A program made the translations under genes and the position numbers. A model generated the notes under the pieces. It was not told the origin of the DNA. It worked only from the letters and a program-made list of their open reading frames with translations, and made no database searches. Below, one piece after another: positions 37,811 to 50,399 of a stretch of DNA of 64,000 nt (the first letter of the stretch is position 1; each line of letters opens with the position of its first letter). Source of the stretch: Paralvinella palmiformis (lineage: Eukaryota > Annelida > Polychaeta > Terebellida > Alvinellidae); contig JAODUP010000008.1 in the NCBI GenBank assembly GCA_025642065.1, forward strand, positions 732,001 through 796,000. Reading direction: 5' to 3'.

Positions 37811-38990
37811 GGTACTGAAAGAGAAGCGAAAGAACTTGCAAAAACATGTCGAATAGCTGAATACTTTAGTTGTCCATCATCTTTAGAAACACAGGTGCGT
37901 CACCCATAGTACAATCAGAACAGGCACATGCTGTTGTAGAAACATCAGCCTCGTCCTCTTCTGGCCTGTTTATGATAGAAAATGAGCAAGTGGGTTCAGA
38001 ATCTCATATGATTACACAGGTTTATGACATCAGCTTGTGGCCAGAGCGTATGCCGAAAGAATTAATTAATAATTGGGCTGTGAAAGGTCCTGAGTATCTG
38101 CACCACAGTGATGTCAAGTCTTTGGATGCGAAATCCGCAATACAAAAAGTCGGTCGGAAATGTACACCAGCGAATTAAGGATCGAATTAAGTAATATTAG
38201 CGTTGTCTTCTAAAGCGATTGGTCAGTGTGCTTAAATTTGCATGTGAACGAGGCCTGGCTTTTCGTGGAGATGATGAATGCCCTCATAATGGAAACTACT
38301 TGGGAATCCTAGAGCTTCAGACGGAATATGATGATTTCCTCATGCAACACATCCAGAATCATGCAAATCGTGGCGATGGTCATAAATAATATTCAGTTTC
38401 TCTTGATTCCACGACTGATGAAGGTCATGTTGATCAATTAACTCTGATCTTCAGATAAGTCGATCATAATGCACCAGTTGAGCGATTTGTGAAGTTCTTG
38501 CCAAATCAAAGACACAAGGCTCAAGAAATGTTTGAAGGATTGATAACATTCCTTGCAGACCATGGCATTGACATTCAGAAACGTCGTGGGCAATCTTATG
38601 ATAACGCCTCAACAATGAGTGGCAGATACAATGGTCTTTAAGCTAAAGTGGCAGCTGGACATTTACATCTAGTTGGACAAGCAGCGGTTGAATGTTGTCA
38701 AACAGCTTTGGCATGTTTTGACTAATCGTTATGAAATATTTACAGACTCACTGAACATCTTGGAATCATCTCCTATGTCTGCGCCAAAGAAGGTTTGTAC
38801 AACACGATGGTCCTATCGATCCAATGCAGTAAAACACTAATCATGCAAATCACCCAATCCGTGAAACACTTGCCAAACTAGCAAGACATGATAATGAGAC
38901 ATCCAAAGCACATTCTGAGGCAATTAGTCTCCATGACAGGATGTCACATCAGTATGCCGAGCTGCCTACTACCATCTTAAGAACATCCAC
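37811..38990 (+). pseudogene. hAT-like transposase remnant (ZMYM/TTF-type)
   Basis: Scattered frames give REAKELAKTCRIAEYFS, DISLWPERMPKELINNWAVK, then LKFACERGLAFRGDDE, NGNYLGILELQTEYDDFL, VSLDSTTDEGHVDQLTLIFR, DHGIDIQKRRGQSYDNASTM and VGQAAVECCQTALACF. These are hallmarks of the hAT superfamily transposases found next to TTF-type zinc fingers. Many stops and frameshifts; clearly dead. Confidence 0.75.
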
Positions 38991-38999
38991 TGTTTAAAA

Positions 39000-39660
39000 A
39001 CTTTCTTGACACAAGAATCACTTGTAACTGTAGTTCATGCCTTTGTTACATCTCGTATAGACTATTGTAACTCCCTGTTATATGGCATATCTGATTATAA
39101 CATTAATCGCCTTCAGCGAATTCAGAATAGTGCAGCTCGCATTGTAACAAATGCTAGAAAATATGATCATATCACCCCAATTCTTCAAAAAACTACATTG
39201 GCTACCTGTTGGACAGCGTATCCATTTCAAGATTCTGTTAATAACTTATAACTCTATTAATGATATGGCGCGAGAATACCTGTGTGAACTGGTTTCCATT
39301 AGAAAGTTATCCCGAAAACTCAGGTCATCCAGTCAGATACTATTGCAGGTGCCAGTGTCTCGGCTCAAGTCATATGGTGATTGTGCATTTAGTGTTGCAG
39401 CCCCCACTTTATGGAATAAGTTGCCAGCAAATATTAGAAATGCGTCGACTCTTGGAAATTTTAAGTCTCTTCTAAAAACACACCTATTTAAGGTCGCTTT
39501 CACAGATAAATAATTATTATCTTTTAAATCATTACAGGGTTTTTACAGACATATTATTTGGGGTATTATTATATTACATATTATTTCTACAGCGCCTTTG
39601 AATGGCTCCTGTCAGTAAGGGCGCTTTATTAAATATACATTATTATTATTATTATTAATT
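39000..39660 (+). mobile_element. L2/CR1-like LINE 3' end
   Basis: The C-terminal end of ORF2 reads FVTSRIDYCNSLLYGI, INRLQRIQNSAARIVTNARK, then after a frameshift near 39190 LHWLPVGQRIHFKILLITYN, and ends LLKTHLFKVAF. The 3' tail has cagcgcctttgaatggctcc, gggcgctttattaaatatac and an ATT repeat. The copy is heavily 5'-truncated. Confidence 0.85.
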
Positions 39661-40367
39661 GCGATGACCCCATCGGTCAAACCGCACCGAAATATTGGCA
39701 GTAGACATATTTGAGTCTATTCTGCATGTTTATGTTGGTTACGGATGAAACATGCATTATATTGGCTGGATTATCAGACTAAATGTCAACAAAAAAAAAA
39801 CTGAGCGATATATTCCAAACTTATTTCCTAGACTGTATCTCTATATATGACTTATCATTTAACTTTTGCAGTTTAGTGCTTGAACTATGACTTTATTTTT
39901 TCGTATGGGCGTAAGTCCAATGGAAATATGTCCTTGACCTGTTGTGCTATCCTCGGAATTCGATTTTTGCCCTTAATAATATTAATTCGTTACAACTATT
40001 GAATGATACATACAAATAAATCGATTCTGAACAGATTCGATCAATCAACCGATGTGAATATTGCAACAGTATCTTAAAAGGAAACCTTTTCGATTAGATA
40101 ATTGAATTGTACATATTCAACAATAAAAGTAAATGTATGACATCTGATGATATAAGATGGTATGAAAGGTTTTTTACCGATAGCATTATAAAGTATGTAC
40201 CTCAATTGAAATAGAGTGAAAAAACAACAATTTTGTTATTATATTTGAAATGTATTTGTATTTGACTGATGAAAAGTATTTGTGTTTATCAATAGACGTC
40301 TGCATCACATAATGATGACATAGTTATATTTATTTTAGCACAATTATAAATACCGTTGGCTGCTCTC

Positions 40368-40423
<56 letters not shown>

Positions 40424-40459
40424 GGGTTGTCACACGGTCTCCTGGGCTATCCGTGGTAT

Positions 40460-40523
<64 letters not shown>

Positions 40524-40649
40524 TTGTACTTTATACATGGTCTGCAGTACAATAATTTGTAGTAGAAATATTAACAATTTCTACAAAATGAAACGGAACA
40601 GGCATATAATCAACCAGTGCATACAATTAAGTGACATATATCGCTAAGA
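39661..40649. other. AT-rich spacer between LINEs
   Basis: Includes TA and GT runs at 40367-40425 and further AT runs at 40459-40516. No gene was seen. Confidence 0.6.
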
Positions 40650-40730
40650 CTTAGGTCTGTAGTCAATATTCCATCCCTTAACAAACACAATTCCTTTAGC
40701 AAAACACCATTAGTTACGCACTTCCCCTTA

Positions 40731-42303
40731 TTATCTTAAGTATTGCTTATTCATCACTGAACAGTCACCACATTCATCTTCATTTAGTTTGGACAGCAAA
40801 AGTCTCCTATTAATCGATACAGGAGTTCGGGATGTCTTACATAGCAAATAACACAGATGAGTACAAATATTTTCACTTTTTGATAATGATTGATAAAATG
40901 ACATAAATCGAGACATCAGTTCGAGATCAATACCATATCCTTCACATAAATGATTTAAAAATCTGCAATATGTTCTAATGGGGATATTCCATATCTTCCT
41001 GATACAATTTCTCCATGTAACATAACAATTCTTAACATCATTGGAATCTAACTGCCACAGAGGTGATCCATAATAGCTGGTACAATACGTGCGAAACATA
41101 AAGGCACGGACATCAGCTGAACAAAAACCAAATTTTGCCATGACATAATTAGTTCTTCAAATCAAATCTCGCCTGGCTTTGCGTATGCCAATATAATTAA
41201 CATTATCGATACCAACTGGGTGACCAAGATGAGTTGCTACCCTCTGAATATGTAGGGTTTTCCCGTTCAAACATAGCGGTACCATCTTCTGGTACTTACT
41301 TCTCTCATCATAGATTATAAGATGACTCTTGCTCGAGTTAAACACAACGTCATATTCTTTACTAAAATCTTCACAAATTTTAAACGTAATACTCATTGAA
41401 CCTGTATTTGGAGACAATAAACATACATCGTCTGCATACCCAAGACCTCCAAGAAACACACTGCCAATATAGCATCCAACATTTGAAACTTTAAGTTTGT
41501 ACAATAACTCATCCATATAAATACAGAATTATATTGGGGAAGGTATCCCTCCCTGTTTCACACCATTAGAAATATTAAACCTATAACTATAGCATCCATT
41601 CCATTTAACCATCAAAGACTGATTAGTGTATAAATAAGCCAAGAAACGTGCAATTAGTAAACATAAACCACGTTTGATAAACAATCTAAATAATTTAACT
41701 TATTGGACTTATGCGTCCAACAGTACCAAGAAAACTGACGAGTCATTATTTGTGTAATAGTCAATTACTTCATGAAGAACAAAGGTACAATGAGAAGTAG
41801 AATATTTAGCTTTGAAGCCATACTGAAGATCAGAAGATATCAACACATATTTATGATTCTCGAGTGTAATATTATTAATTACTTTACAAACTATACTACC
41901 CAAGGCAATTGCCCTATAATTGTTATTATCGTTTACAGACCTTTTAAAGACTTGATAGCAACATATTATTTGGGGAAACACGTATCATAGCATTAAACAA
42001 CAAGGCTAGATGTACATATAATTCAAAACATCCATTGATTAATGCATCGGAAGAGACATTTTCAATTCCATCGGCTTTATGAGGTTTTAACATCAGAACA
42101 GCATTTGTGACGTCATCTACATTGATAGTGTGCGACGCTTTTCGTGCAGCAGTTTTACAGGAGATGACAATATTGTTCTCCAACTCATTGCGTACCACAT
42201 TCATATCGTTGACATCATATGATACACTATTATACGAGTGTTTGTATTTATTGGTAAATGTGTTGGTAATATCCCTTATCCTCATGGGCATCATCAACAA
42301 CAT
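40731..42303 (-). pseudogene. LINE ORF2 reverse transcriptase and C-terminus
   Basis: Fingers VLMLKPHKADGIENVSSDAL, NYRAIALGSIVCKVI, LQYGFKAKYSTSHCTF, palm FNISNGVKQGGIPSPI then FCIYMDELLYKL, catalytic GLGYADDVCLLSPN, and C-terminal TYCTSYYGSPLWQLDSND, CYVTWRNCIRKIWNIP. A stop near 41520 follows PSPI. The other breaks are frame changes. Confidence 0.8.
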
Positions 42304-42767
42304 TTGGAAAAACCGGAATGATTATTATTTATAAGTTTCATTTCACACCAAAAATTGTGTTTATCTTGGCTCTGTAGGACAGTTGCCATTTTTGTAGCCC
42401 TCCTATCGGATTGGTTCCGTTTAACTAATTTCACAGCCTGCTTATATTTAGCATGGATTGTACGCTTAATAGAAGAAATTAAACCATGATGCGGACATAC
42501 ATTGTAAAGCCAAATACGGTGCCAAAAAATCGATTGATCCTTGAAATGCCTTACATGATCATTCCAGCCCGCTATTTTAGGCTTACTGGTGGTTGGAATA
42601 CATCTAGATGCAGCCTTTATACATGAAGCTATTATAGCACTATATTAATGATCAATATCATCCTCGTGTACTTTACAGAACATATTTTACAGTGTACTGC
42701 ACCTAACGGTATGTCAAGCTTATTAAGTAGTTTGTACAAGACATGTTTATACACTAGAATATCAATC

Positions 42768-43513
42768 TCATCGACTTTTTTCATGACACTTTCTTAGTAA
42801 ATATCTTTCTTCAGAGAGGGAATATTGCACATTTAATTTAATATTCATCACAATAGGACTATGGTCCGATAAATTATCTTCGTGTATCGCGAAATAATCA
42901 CTAACATTTCCAGCGAGACTCTCAGACACAATAAACATATCAAGTTTTGACCTGCCGCCAGTGAAACTATTTTCGTATGTATACAGAACGTTATTTTCAA
43001 CACACTCAGAACAGAATAAAAGAGCCTCATGGGGTATATAATCCATGTGACAGATAGTATGTAAGGAATTAATACGAGTCAAATCGGTATTAAAATCACC
43101 TCCAATGATAATGTTACATATGTCCGGGTAATTATTGCGAATATGGCAAATTCTAGTTAGTACATCGAGATATAATTGAGTATTTTCATGTTCTGTGTCG
43201 CATGGCATATATACATTGAATAATAATACTTTGGTCAGATCAACATCAACTGGTGTAAATTTGCATTTCAGATGCTTACTATACAGGATCGCACAGCCGC
43301 GTATGGTCGACCATACAACAAGTTATTGGGATTCATACCAGACGTGGAATGAACTAAGGAATTGAGATCATTCTCATAATACCAATGTTCTTGTATGATC
43401 AATACATCAACATTCTGCAGAAGTTTTATCATATAATCAATACGGTTATCCCCATGACCTATAGTATTCCATGATGCAATTACAAAGTGCTTTGTGGGTT
43501 TTTTTCCCATCAC
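42768..43513 (-). pseudogene. LINE ORF2 endonuclease
   Basis: Begins FVIASWNTIGHGDNRIDYMI, then IIQEHWYYEND (the catalytic Glu), and after a frame change IIGGDFNTDLTRINSLH, GGRSKLDMFIV and LSDHSPIVMNI. These are the standard exonuclease-endonuclease-phosphatase motifs. Confidence 0.8.
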
Positions 43514-43518
43514 AGTTA

Positions 43519-44838
43519 TTAAGTGTTACTACCATTACTAGCAGTCTGCCTAGACTCCCTTGGTACATAGAACCTTCTAACACATATACCAGTGGGCCAG
43601 GATTCTGGATCTAGTACTTTAGATAAACCAGATACACTAATTTCAACTCTAAAGCTGTTAAATGTGACATTTTTACTTGATACACGTTCAACTGACCTTA
43701 CTTCGATACCATATGTGACAATATAGTCTTTGGTGACATCATCCGGAGTGTCTTTCTCGACTCGGTATACGAATATATCCCTGCTAGGTGCAGATGCTCC
43801 TTTGAATCCTCCGGCGATCACGCTGCGAGTTCCGGTAACTGGCTTAGGACGTGTTTTCCTGGTAACGGAATCCTTCATTGTATCCGCTCGGTTTGCTTGA
43901 TGCACGGGAGACAAGTGATGTACTTCATTTAGTACGCCTAAGCCTGTTAAGGCCTTTAGTCGCGCACCGACAACTGGATTGTCTTTGGCCATGTTAATAG
44001 CGTCATTAGATGCTGCAAGATAGTCCAGAGACATGGTGTAGGTTTCGTCCGACAGGAGCCTCCACTGTTATGTTACTGGCAGTAACATTGGCATAGGTTG
44101 TGGGCGCCTTTATCTTCTCTTCGAGATTAATCATTCTGGTTACATTGACCGACAGCTCTATCTCTGCACTCTGGAGATTGTGTTCGAAAAGTCTCACTCT
44201 TTCACATATACTGACAGATAGTGATTCTGTTGGCTTGATCTTTGGAATTCGAATAAGTCCGAGTGGGTCTACTGCTATGCGGGGCAGCTTATTTACTGCA
44301 TCTAAACCAGTTAAACCATCTATTATGTGTTACATCACTTTCTCACAAGATCGACAGTTGATCCTCGCTGGTAGACCTGTCTGATCAATCTGCCATAATA
44401 GCACCATTTTTATTTTATATCCGCGGCTGCAGAATTGTTAATGGAGTTCACCACATATACTAACACTGAATTCAAAACTACAGATACATAGTTATCATCA
44501 CCTTTGTGGTTAGTTGTTTCACTATCGCTGTCTACAGCCTCATTGTTGGCTAAGTCATTAGATTCCCAGAAAGCACTGGCCATCTCAATCTTAAAATGCT
44601 TCAAAGCTATCCCATTATCAGGATCATCAATATCCACTCGAATGTCAGACTTCGACATCAATGAATGGGCCAACAAATACTTGACGCAGTTAGACACATC
44701 AGGGAATTTGTTATACAGGTTTCCCCGAAAATTCATTAACCTAATTATGGCAAAGCCCCCAATCGACGTAAATACACATTGCCTTCCTTCGGCCACTGCA
44801 TAGAATTGTTTTTCGCAAGAACCAGTCATGCTGAACAT
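43519..44838 (-). pseudogene. LINE ORF1 remains
   Basis: An N-terminal piece (44838-44410) with FSMTGSCEKQFYAVAEGRQ, a middle part with a heptad-like segment (44197-44006), and a C-terminal domain (44034-43519) reading SRDIFVYRVEKDTPDDVTKD to LDPESWPTGICVRRFYVP. This C-terminal pattern ending in WPxGxxVRRFY is one I associate with ORF1 proteins of animal non-LTR elements. Frames shift between the pieces. Confidence 0.6.
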
Positions 44839-45117
44839 GAATCAGTCACTTAGAACTCAAATTATTGCTAATTGAATTACTCATTACTGCTAGCCACCAA
44901 TTGAGTGCAATAGCTTAGTTTCAAATGGCCTAAATATATTTACAATTTCACAAATCTCGGCAAGATAAATGTCAATCTAAATATACAACCGTGATCCTGA
45001 TATGTTCATACATCCATACATACATTATTTGTCCATATTAATGACTAAATACTAGCAGATAAGTCTGATAATATACAGAACAGTGTGCACAATATGATCA
45101 ACACCTCCTACCATACG

Positions 45118-45298
45118 TATTCAAATTGGCAGCACGCTGGACCACAGATCACAACCACCTGAGTTCGAATCTCGGCGTGGGCAAATCTGAAAGGTGTTTC
45201 ATCTTTGACTTCGCTTCATTACCTTTGTAGGTTGCTCGGCCCATTTAGCCTACGATGCGCACAAAAGTGGCCGTAAAACATCAATCATCATCATCATC
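45118..45298 (+). mobile_element. tRNA-derived SINE (family A)
   Basis: Well-preserved body: gagttcgaatctcggcgtgg, aggtgtttcatctttgac, gctcggcccatttagcctac, cacaaaagtggccgtaaaac and an ATC tail. The head is partly lost (attggcagcacgctgg). It stands directly before an L2/CR1-like LINE tail. Confidence 0.85.
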
Positions 45299-45299
45299 A

Positions 45300-45755
45300 C
45301 ACGGTCTCCTCGGTTTTCCCATTCTGTGCCACTTCACTGGCTCCCTGCTCAATCTCGCATCGTTTTCAAACTCTGCACTATTGCCTATCAAACTCCTTCT
45401 TCGGGAGAACCTTCATATCTATTTTCCACGCTTTCTCTAGCACCCAGGCCCAGAGAACTCCATTAATCTGGTTTTCACTTGTCTGTTCCCAGGGTTAAAC
45501 TCATACCGGGACTCGTGCTTTTTAATCAAATAAGTCATCAAATAATATAGTTTCTTTCTGTCACCATTTGAAAACTCACCTTTTCATACTCGTTTATCGT
45601 TCCGAAGTTTCCTTTCTATCTGATCATTGTTGGTGAACTTTGCATCGTACCCGGACTATGAGTTTGCCCAAACCCTGCACTAGGTGCGCCACTGAGCTCG
45701 ATTCTTTTCGAGGATATTGGCGCCATAGAAGTTTTGTAATTATTATTAGTATTAT

Positions 45756-45770
<15 letters not shown>
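45300..45770 (+). mobile_element. L2/CR1-like LINE 3' end
   Basis: Translates as HWLPAQSRIVFKLCTIAYQT and LSLAPRPREL, the ORF2 C-terminus, then a 3' UTR with aggtgcgccactgagctcg, ttttcgaggatattggcgcc and an ATT repeat. The last 190 bp are almost the same as 51476-51665. Confidence 0.8.
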
Positions 45771-45813
<43 letters not shown>

Positions 45814-46226
45814 GGTTAGTTTGAGCGTGTAATAAAAATTCCCGATCTGTATAGTCGTTTATTAGATTAATGTTGTTGATATATTCCATTATACAATAAC
45901 GTACCCATCTTACAAATGAAGTTTATATCGTTTATAGACATAACTGTATGTATGTTGGTTTGATATTTGTTTTTATTGACTGTCATACATTTAGACATCG
46001 AGTTTCACATCGGCTGCTGTTGCTATTAGTTTGTAAGGACGCCGATTTTAGGTGCGATTATATATTATCTTTTATCATTATGGCATTGTTAAGATTTGTT
46101 TTAAACTAGTGTTCGTGATTTAAATCAATTATTGTATGTCGTTTCACCGACACATTATCTTAATGCGATATGTGTGTTCTATAATCAGGTCATAAGAAAT
46201 TTATATGTCATGTGATATTAACATGA

Positions 46227-46232
46227 GATAGC

Positions 46233-46290
<58 letters not shown>

Positions 46291-46317
46291 TATAGATAGA
46301 TAGATAGATAGATAGAG

Positions 46318-46365
<48 letters not shown>
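46227..46365. repeat. (GATA)n followed by (GA)n microsatellite
   Basis: About 90 bp of GATA repeats run directly into about 45 bp of GA repeats. It lies in intergenic sequence. Confidence 0.95.
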
Positions 46366-46368
<3 letters not shown>

Positions 46369-47277
46369 GCTTGTTTGTTCGCCTTTTAAAGAGATCAGAT
46401 TATACAATCATGTTAGATTTCAATTTTAAATTTGATAAATAATCTCTGTTAACCGCCTGGAAACTAATTGGCCAGATCTGAGAAAGGAATCGTTTTAATT
46501 GATGCAACAAAATCGATCACCTTTAATTTTTTCCACCTCATTCAAAATTAAGTAAATTTCAGGAAATAGTTTTGGTCTTTATATAAACATCGTTTCCATC
46601 ATAGGCTATATGGTACTTTATTTTCTGTCATTATATGAAGTATGTGATATCTTGACAGGCTAATCCGATCAACTCATCGGTGATGTAATCGTGTCTTTAA
46701 AAAGACAATCGTAGTGAAGTGAATTGAAGTTTATTTTAAATTTCCAACAAATAATTGTACAATAATAATATTAATATATAAAAAGCTTTCATAAGGTTAG
46801 CAAAAAAAAGGAAATTGAAGGATCAATGTAGCCTGAGCTGTCTTCCCATTGGCACCCTAAAACTAAGTAATAAAACATATGTAGGTGTCACATCACTGTC
46901 CGGCGCAAGACGTGGGGTGGTGGTGGACGCATGTTAAACAAATTCAAAAGTTCAGAAATAGGACCATCGTTTTGGGTCAAGTTTATTATTTTTTATTATG
47001 TACATACTAAATCAGGATTGTCCCACCAGTAGCCGACAGACCGATGACCGGTCCTTCTCATATAATTATTTAAAATTCGTAGGAAAGTTACTTAATGTGA
47101 CTCACGTAGCCGAAGTCGGGACGATTACAAAACCAAAATAACTGATTACGATTACTTGACGTTATGACGATTGCGATTACATGAATAATGATTGTAATCG
47201 GTGTACATCAAGTAGCACCAAAGTTTCTCGTAGATGAAGCCGTTCTTACTCGACTGCTCTTAGATGATGACGGTGAT

Positions 47278-47459
47278 GATGATTGATGATTTACGGCCAC
47301 TTTTGTGTACATGGTAGGCTAAATGGGCCGAGCGACCTCCAAAGGTAATGAAACGAAGTCAAAGATGAAACAACCTTCAGATGTGCCCACGCCGAGATTC
47401 GAACACGGGTGGTAATGATCTGTGTGCCAACACGCTACCGTTAGTCAACGGAGGCGCCC
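47278..47459 (-). mobile_element. tRNA-derived SINE (family A)
   Basis: Complete copy in reverse: tail tgatgattgatgatttacgg, body aggctaaatgggccgagcg, B box complement gccgagattcgaac, head ending acgctaccgttagtcaacgg then aggcgcc. Confidence 0.85.
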
Positions 47460-48988
47460 TCGGGTACTTTTCATACGGCTGCATGCTTGATTTAATATGC
47501 AATGTCCCCTTTTCTTGATTTAAAGCCATCTATTGCAACTGCTCGTTTCTTTTACTAAATAACTGGGTCAAAAAATCTGATATAACCTTATTTTAAACAG
47601 TTCTAACATTTTATTGAGCTTAGAAGTAACTATATTCTATTATATCAAATGTTCTCGTAGCAAATCCATCATACTGTATACAATTTTATGACAAACATTA
47701 TAAATACATATTTAAGGCACCAACTGATCGCACAAAATTGTTTTTAATCCAAATATCGGACATCATAATAAATATTTCGTGAGCAGATGGTGAAGGCACT
47801 TAAGCATGTGACAGCTGCCGTAACGGTTATAAGCATTGGTTATAATCATAATGCAAACATTGTGGATGTAAGTACTAGAGTACGAACTGTTTATGTGCCT
47901 ATACGTTTGCATAAATAGACGTTTAATGGGTCTGGTGTGTGTTAGCTGTGTATAATAAGGCACAAGCACAGATAATCTGGAACCGTGAATTCACTCTGGA
48001 CGTTTCTTCAGGGGACTAAATCCAGAGTAGCGACTTTTCATGCTAAGAGATGTTTAATGTCTCACCAGTCCCCGAGCTCTCTCTCTCCCTCTGTGTGTGT
48101 GTGTGTGTGTGTATGTGTCGTTGTCAATATTTTACACACACGCGTGCGCGCTCACACGCACACACACAAACGTAAACTTGCATAGCTACATGGCTGAAAG
48201 GAAGCATAGTTTGATGTAGTAAAAGTGGTATAAGTTCAATGGATTCTGTCAAAATTGTGATCAGTGGGAAGACAATAGGATAACTTTATAAGTGACGTAT
48301 TTATCTTCTTAATTGTAACTTAGTCATAACACTTTACTTTGTTACTTTTTTAATTTAAATAATTTTACCATATCAAATTTGCTAGAGATTCATTAAAATG
48401 AACATTCTGATCAGTGCCAATGTTTTGATAACCGGCCCTAGTCGATTTGCATATTCATGAACATCCACCTAAACACAAAGGCCCTTTTAAATAACACTAA
48501 TGTATTTGTTATATATAATAATAATGTTATTAATAAAAATGTATATTTAATAACACACATACACTCACACACACACTCACCGGAACACTTTATAGTAAAT
48601 CTTTTGAGTTTTTTCTTCACTCTACAAAGTTGTATTGCTGTGTGTGATGATATATTGCGTACACTTCATGGCCATCGATTTCAGAGTACACGATGACGTC
48701 ATATATTAAATATTTTCTTCAGTACTAAATCATATATAAACATAAATAAGATTATTTCAACTCTATGTGCATAACTGGCTGTCATTATAAATAATTACTG
48801 ATCGACAAAGAAAAAAACATGCTATTTCGATTTCCTCGTATTTGTTACGAAAGTGTAAATATAGAATACTATATATTACACCACCACACAAAATGAGAAT
48901 GTCATATAGATTCTGAACATGCCATTTAAATATCTTGGAAGTTTTTTATGTGTATGTGTGTGTGTGTATAAGTGTGTTTAATAGTGTT

Positions 48989-49084
<96 letters not shown>

Positions 49085-49616
49085 CATATACATATTTATA
49101 TTTATTCTTATACCTATATCTAACCTATATACATACATGCATAATTTTGAGTCATAACAAAAATTGGGAAAACATAATACTCACGAATATGTACAAATAA
49201 ATAAACTGTTCGTCTCTCTAATAATAATAACAATAATAATAATAATAATAGAAATAATAATAAAATAACAATAATAATAAAGACTATTCATCACATTTGT
49301 AACGTCCTTCTTAAAACAATAATAAATACAGCATTTGTTAAACGTTATATATCTGTCATGCTGCCTATGAAGCGCTACGGTGCGCCTACAAAGGAAATAT
49401 GCATTTAATGCATATCGTATTGATTCTAGATATTTATTATATTTCGATGTGTGTAGCACAGATGAGGCTATGTCAGCAGCCAGCTCAAATGTTCGTTATC
49501 GATATTCAATAATAGCGATCACATCATTGGATGAGAATAACCGATAAAAATAAATTATACGCCTGCGCGTTGATACACGTCATCAAAACCGGATACACTT
49601 CAGCTATAAACTAAGT

Positions 49617-50399
49617 ATGAAAATTGTCTTCTGGAGATTCAGGATCAGCCGTTCGCTGCTAGTGACTTGCCTCTTTATAACGGTGGTCATCCTGAAGATG
49701 GCTGAAAACAAATCCGGGAATCAGCCGATAGAAGACGCTGTCCCGAGCGATAATCAAAGCGAACAAACATTACAACTTGTTGACATCTCGTCAATGGGAA
49801 TCATGGACATCAAGTTGGACATGCGAAACAGTAGGATAGAGATTCCGGAACAAACGAACTATCCAACATCACTGGCGTCCAGATCGGCTGCCACGGCGCA
49901 CGACGAGGATAAGCTAATTACCATACTCTTGTGGAATCCGTTCTTCACGAATGAAGATTATTATTTCGGGATCGGACATCAGCCGTTCGTGGACAACGAG
50001 TGCCGAGTACAGACGTGTCGTACGACCAGGGATCACTCATTTCTCAACGAAGCCACGGCGATCGTCATACACGGACCTCGAGTCGATGAACCTCTCCCTC
50101 CCTACCGACCTCAAGGTCAGCTGTACGCCTACGTCCAGGCGGAGCCACATTACAACGGCAGCAAGACCTACCTGCCCACCATGGGCGACATGTTTAATAT
50201 TACTATGACCAACCGGAGAGATTCCGACGTCTACATTGCTTATGGCGTGGTCGTACCGTCGAAGACGGCGGCCCGAAGTCGGGGTGATGCATTTGTCTCG
50301 CCTCTGAACAAACCCAAGAGCGTTGTGTGGGCCGTTAGTCATTGTAATACACCGGGGAGGAGAGAGCGCTATGTAGTAGAGCTACGTAAACACATCGAG
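49617..50399 (+). CDS. Fucosyltransferase paralogue, exon 1
   Basis: Carries the start codon, membrane anchor, stem and the acceptor-side half of the GT10 fold, including ILLWNPFFTNEDYYFGIGHQ, the PHYNGSKTYLP region and FNITMTNRRDSD. It ends after WAVSHCNTPGRRERYVVEL and KHIE in phase 0. Reading on past 50399 gives only five more residues before a stop, so splicing is needed. Confidence 0.93.

Larger units (their letters stand above)
34791..37813 (+). mobile_element. RTE-like LINE, internally deleted and broken
   Basis: The leader (34791-35030) is G/C-rich. Coding starts in the middle of the endonuclease and runs through reverse transcriptase and a C-terminal domain with no RNase H, which fits RTE-type elements. 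Several stops and frameshifts are present (about 36072, 36757, 37080, 37385). The end is near a TAAGG-type tail (gttaaggtaagg). Confidence 0.75.
40650..44838 (-). mobile_element. Minus-strand LINE with ORF1 and ORF2 remains
   Basis: Read from 44838 leftward: ORF1 pieces (44838-43519), then endonuclease (43513-42768), reverse transcriptase (about 42303-41157) and C-terminal domain (41141-40731). No RNase H is visible. The composition is AT-rich and the frame is broken many times. The layout is that of jockey/CR1-type elements common in molluscs and cnidarians. Confidence 0.8.
45811..49616. other. Upstream region of the two-exon fucosyltransferase
   Basis: Holds the GATA/GA repeat, one SINE, an AT/ATT block at 48990-49260 and no coding frame that I trust. 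The promoter of the fucosyltransferase should be within the last few hundred bases, but no element is clear. Confidence 0.5.

Noticed and set aside
49605..49610. TATAAA as the promoter TATA box of the two-exon fucosyltransferase
   Set aside because: It is only 7 bp before the ATG, too close for a TATA box.
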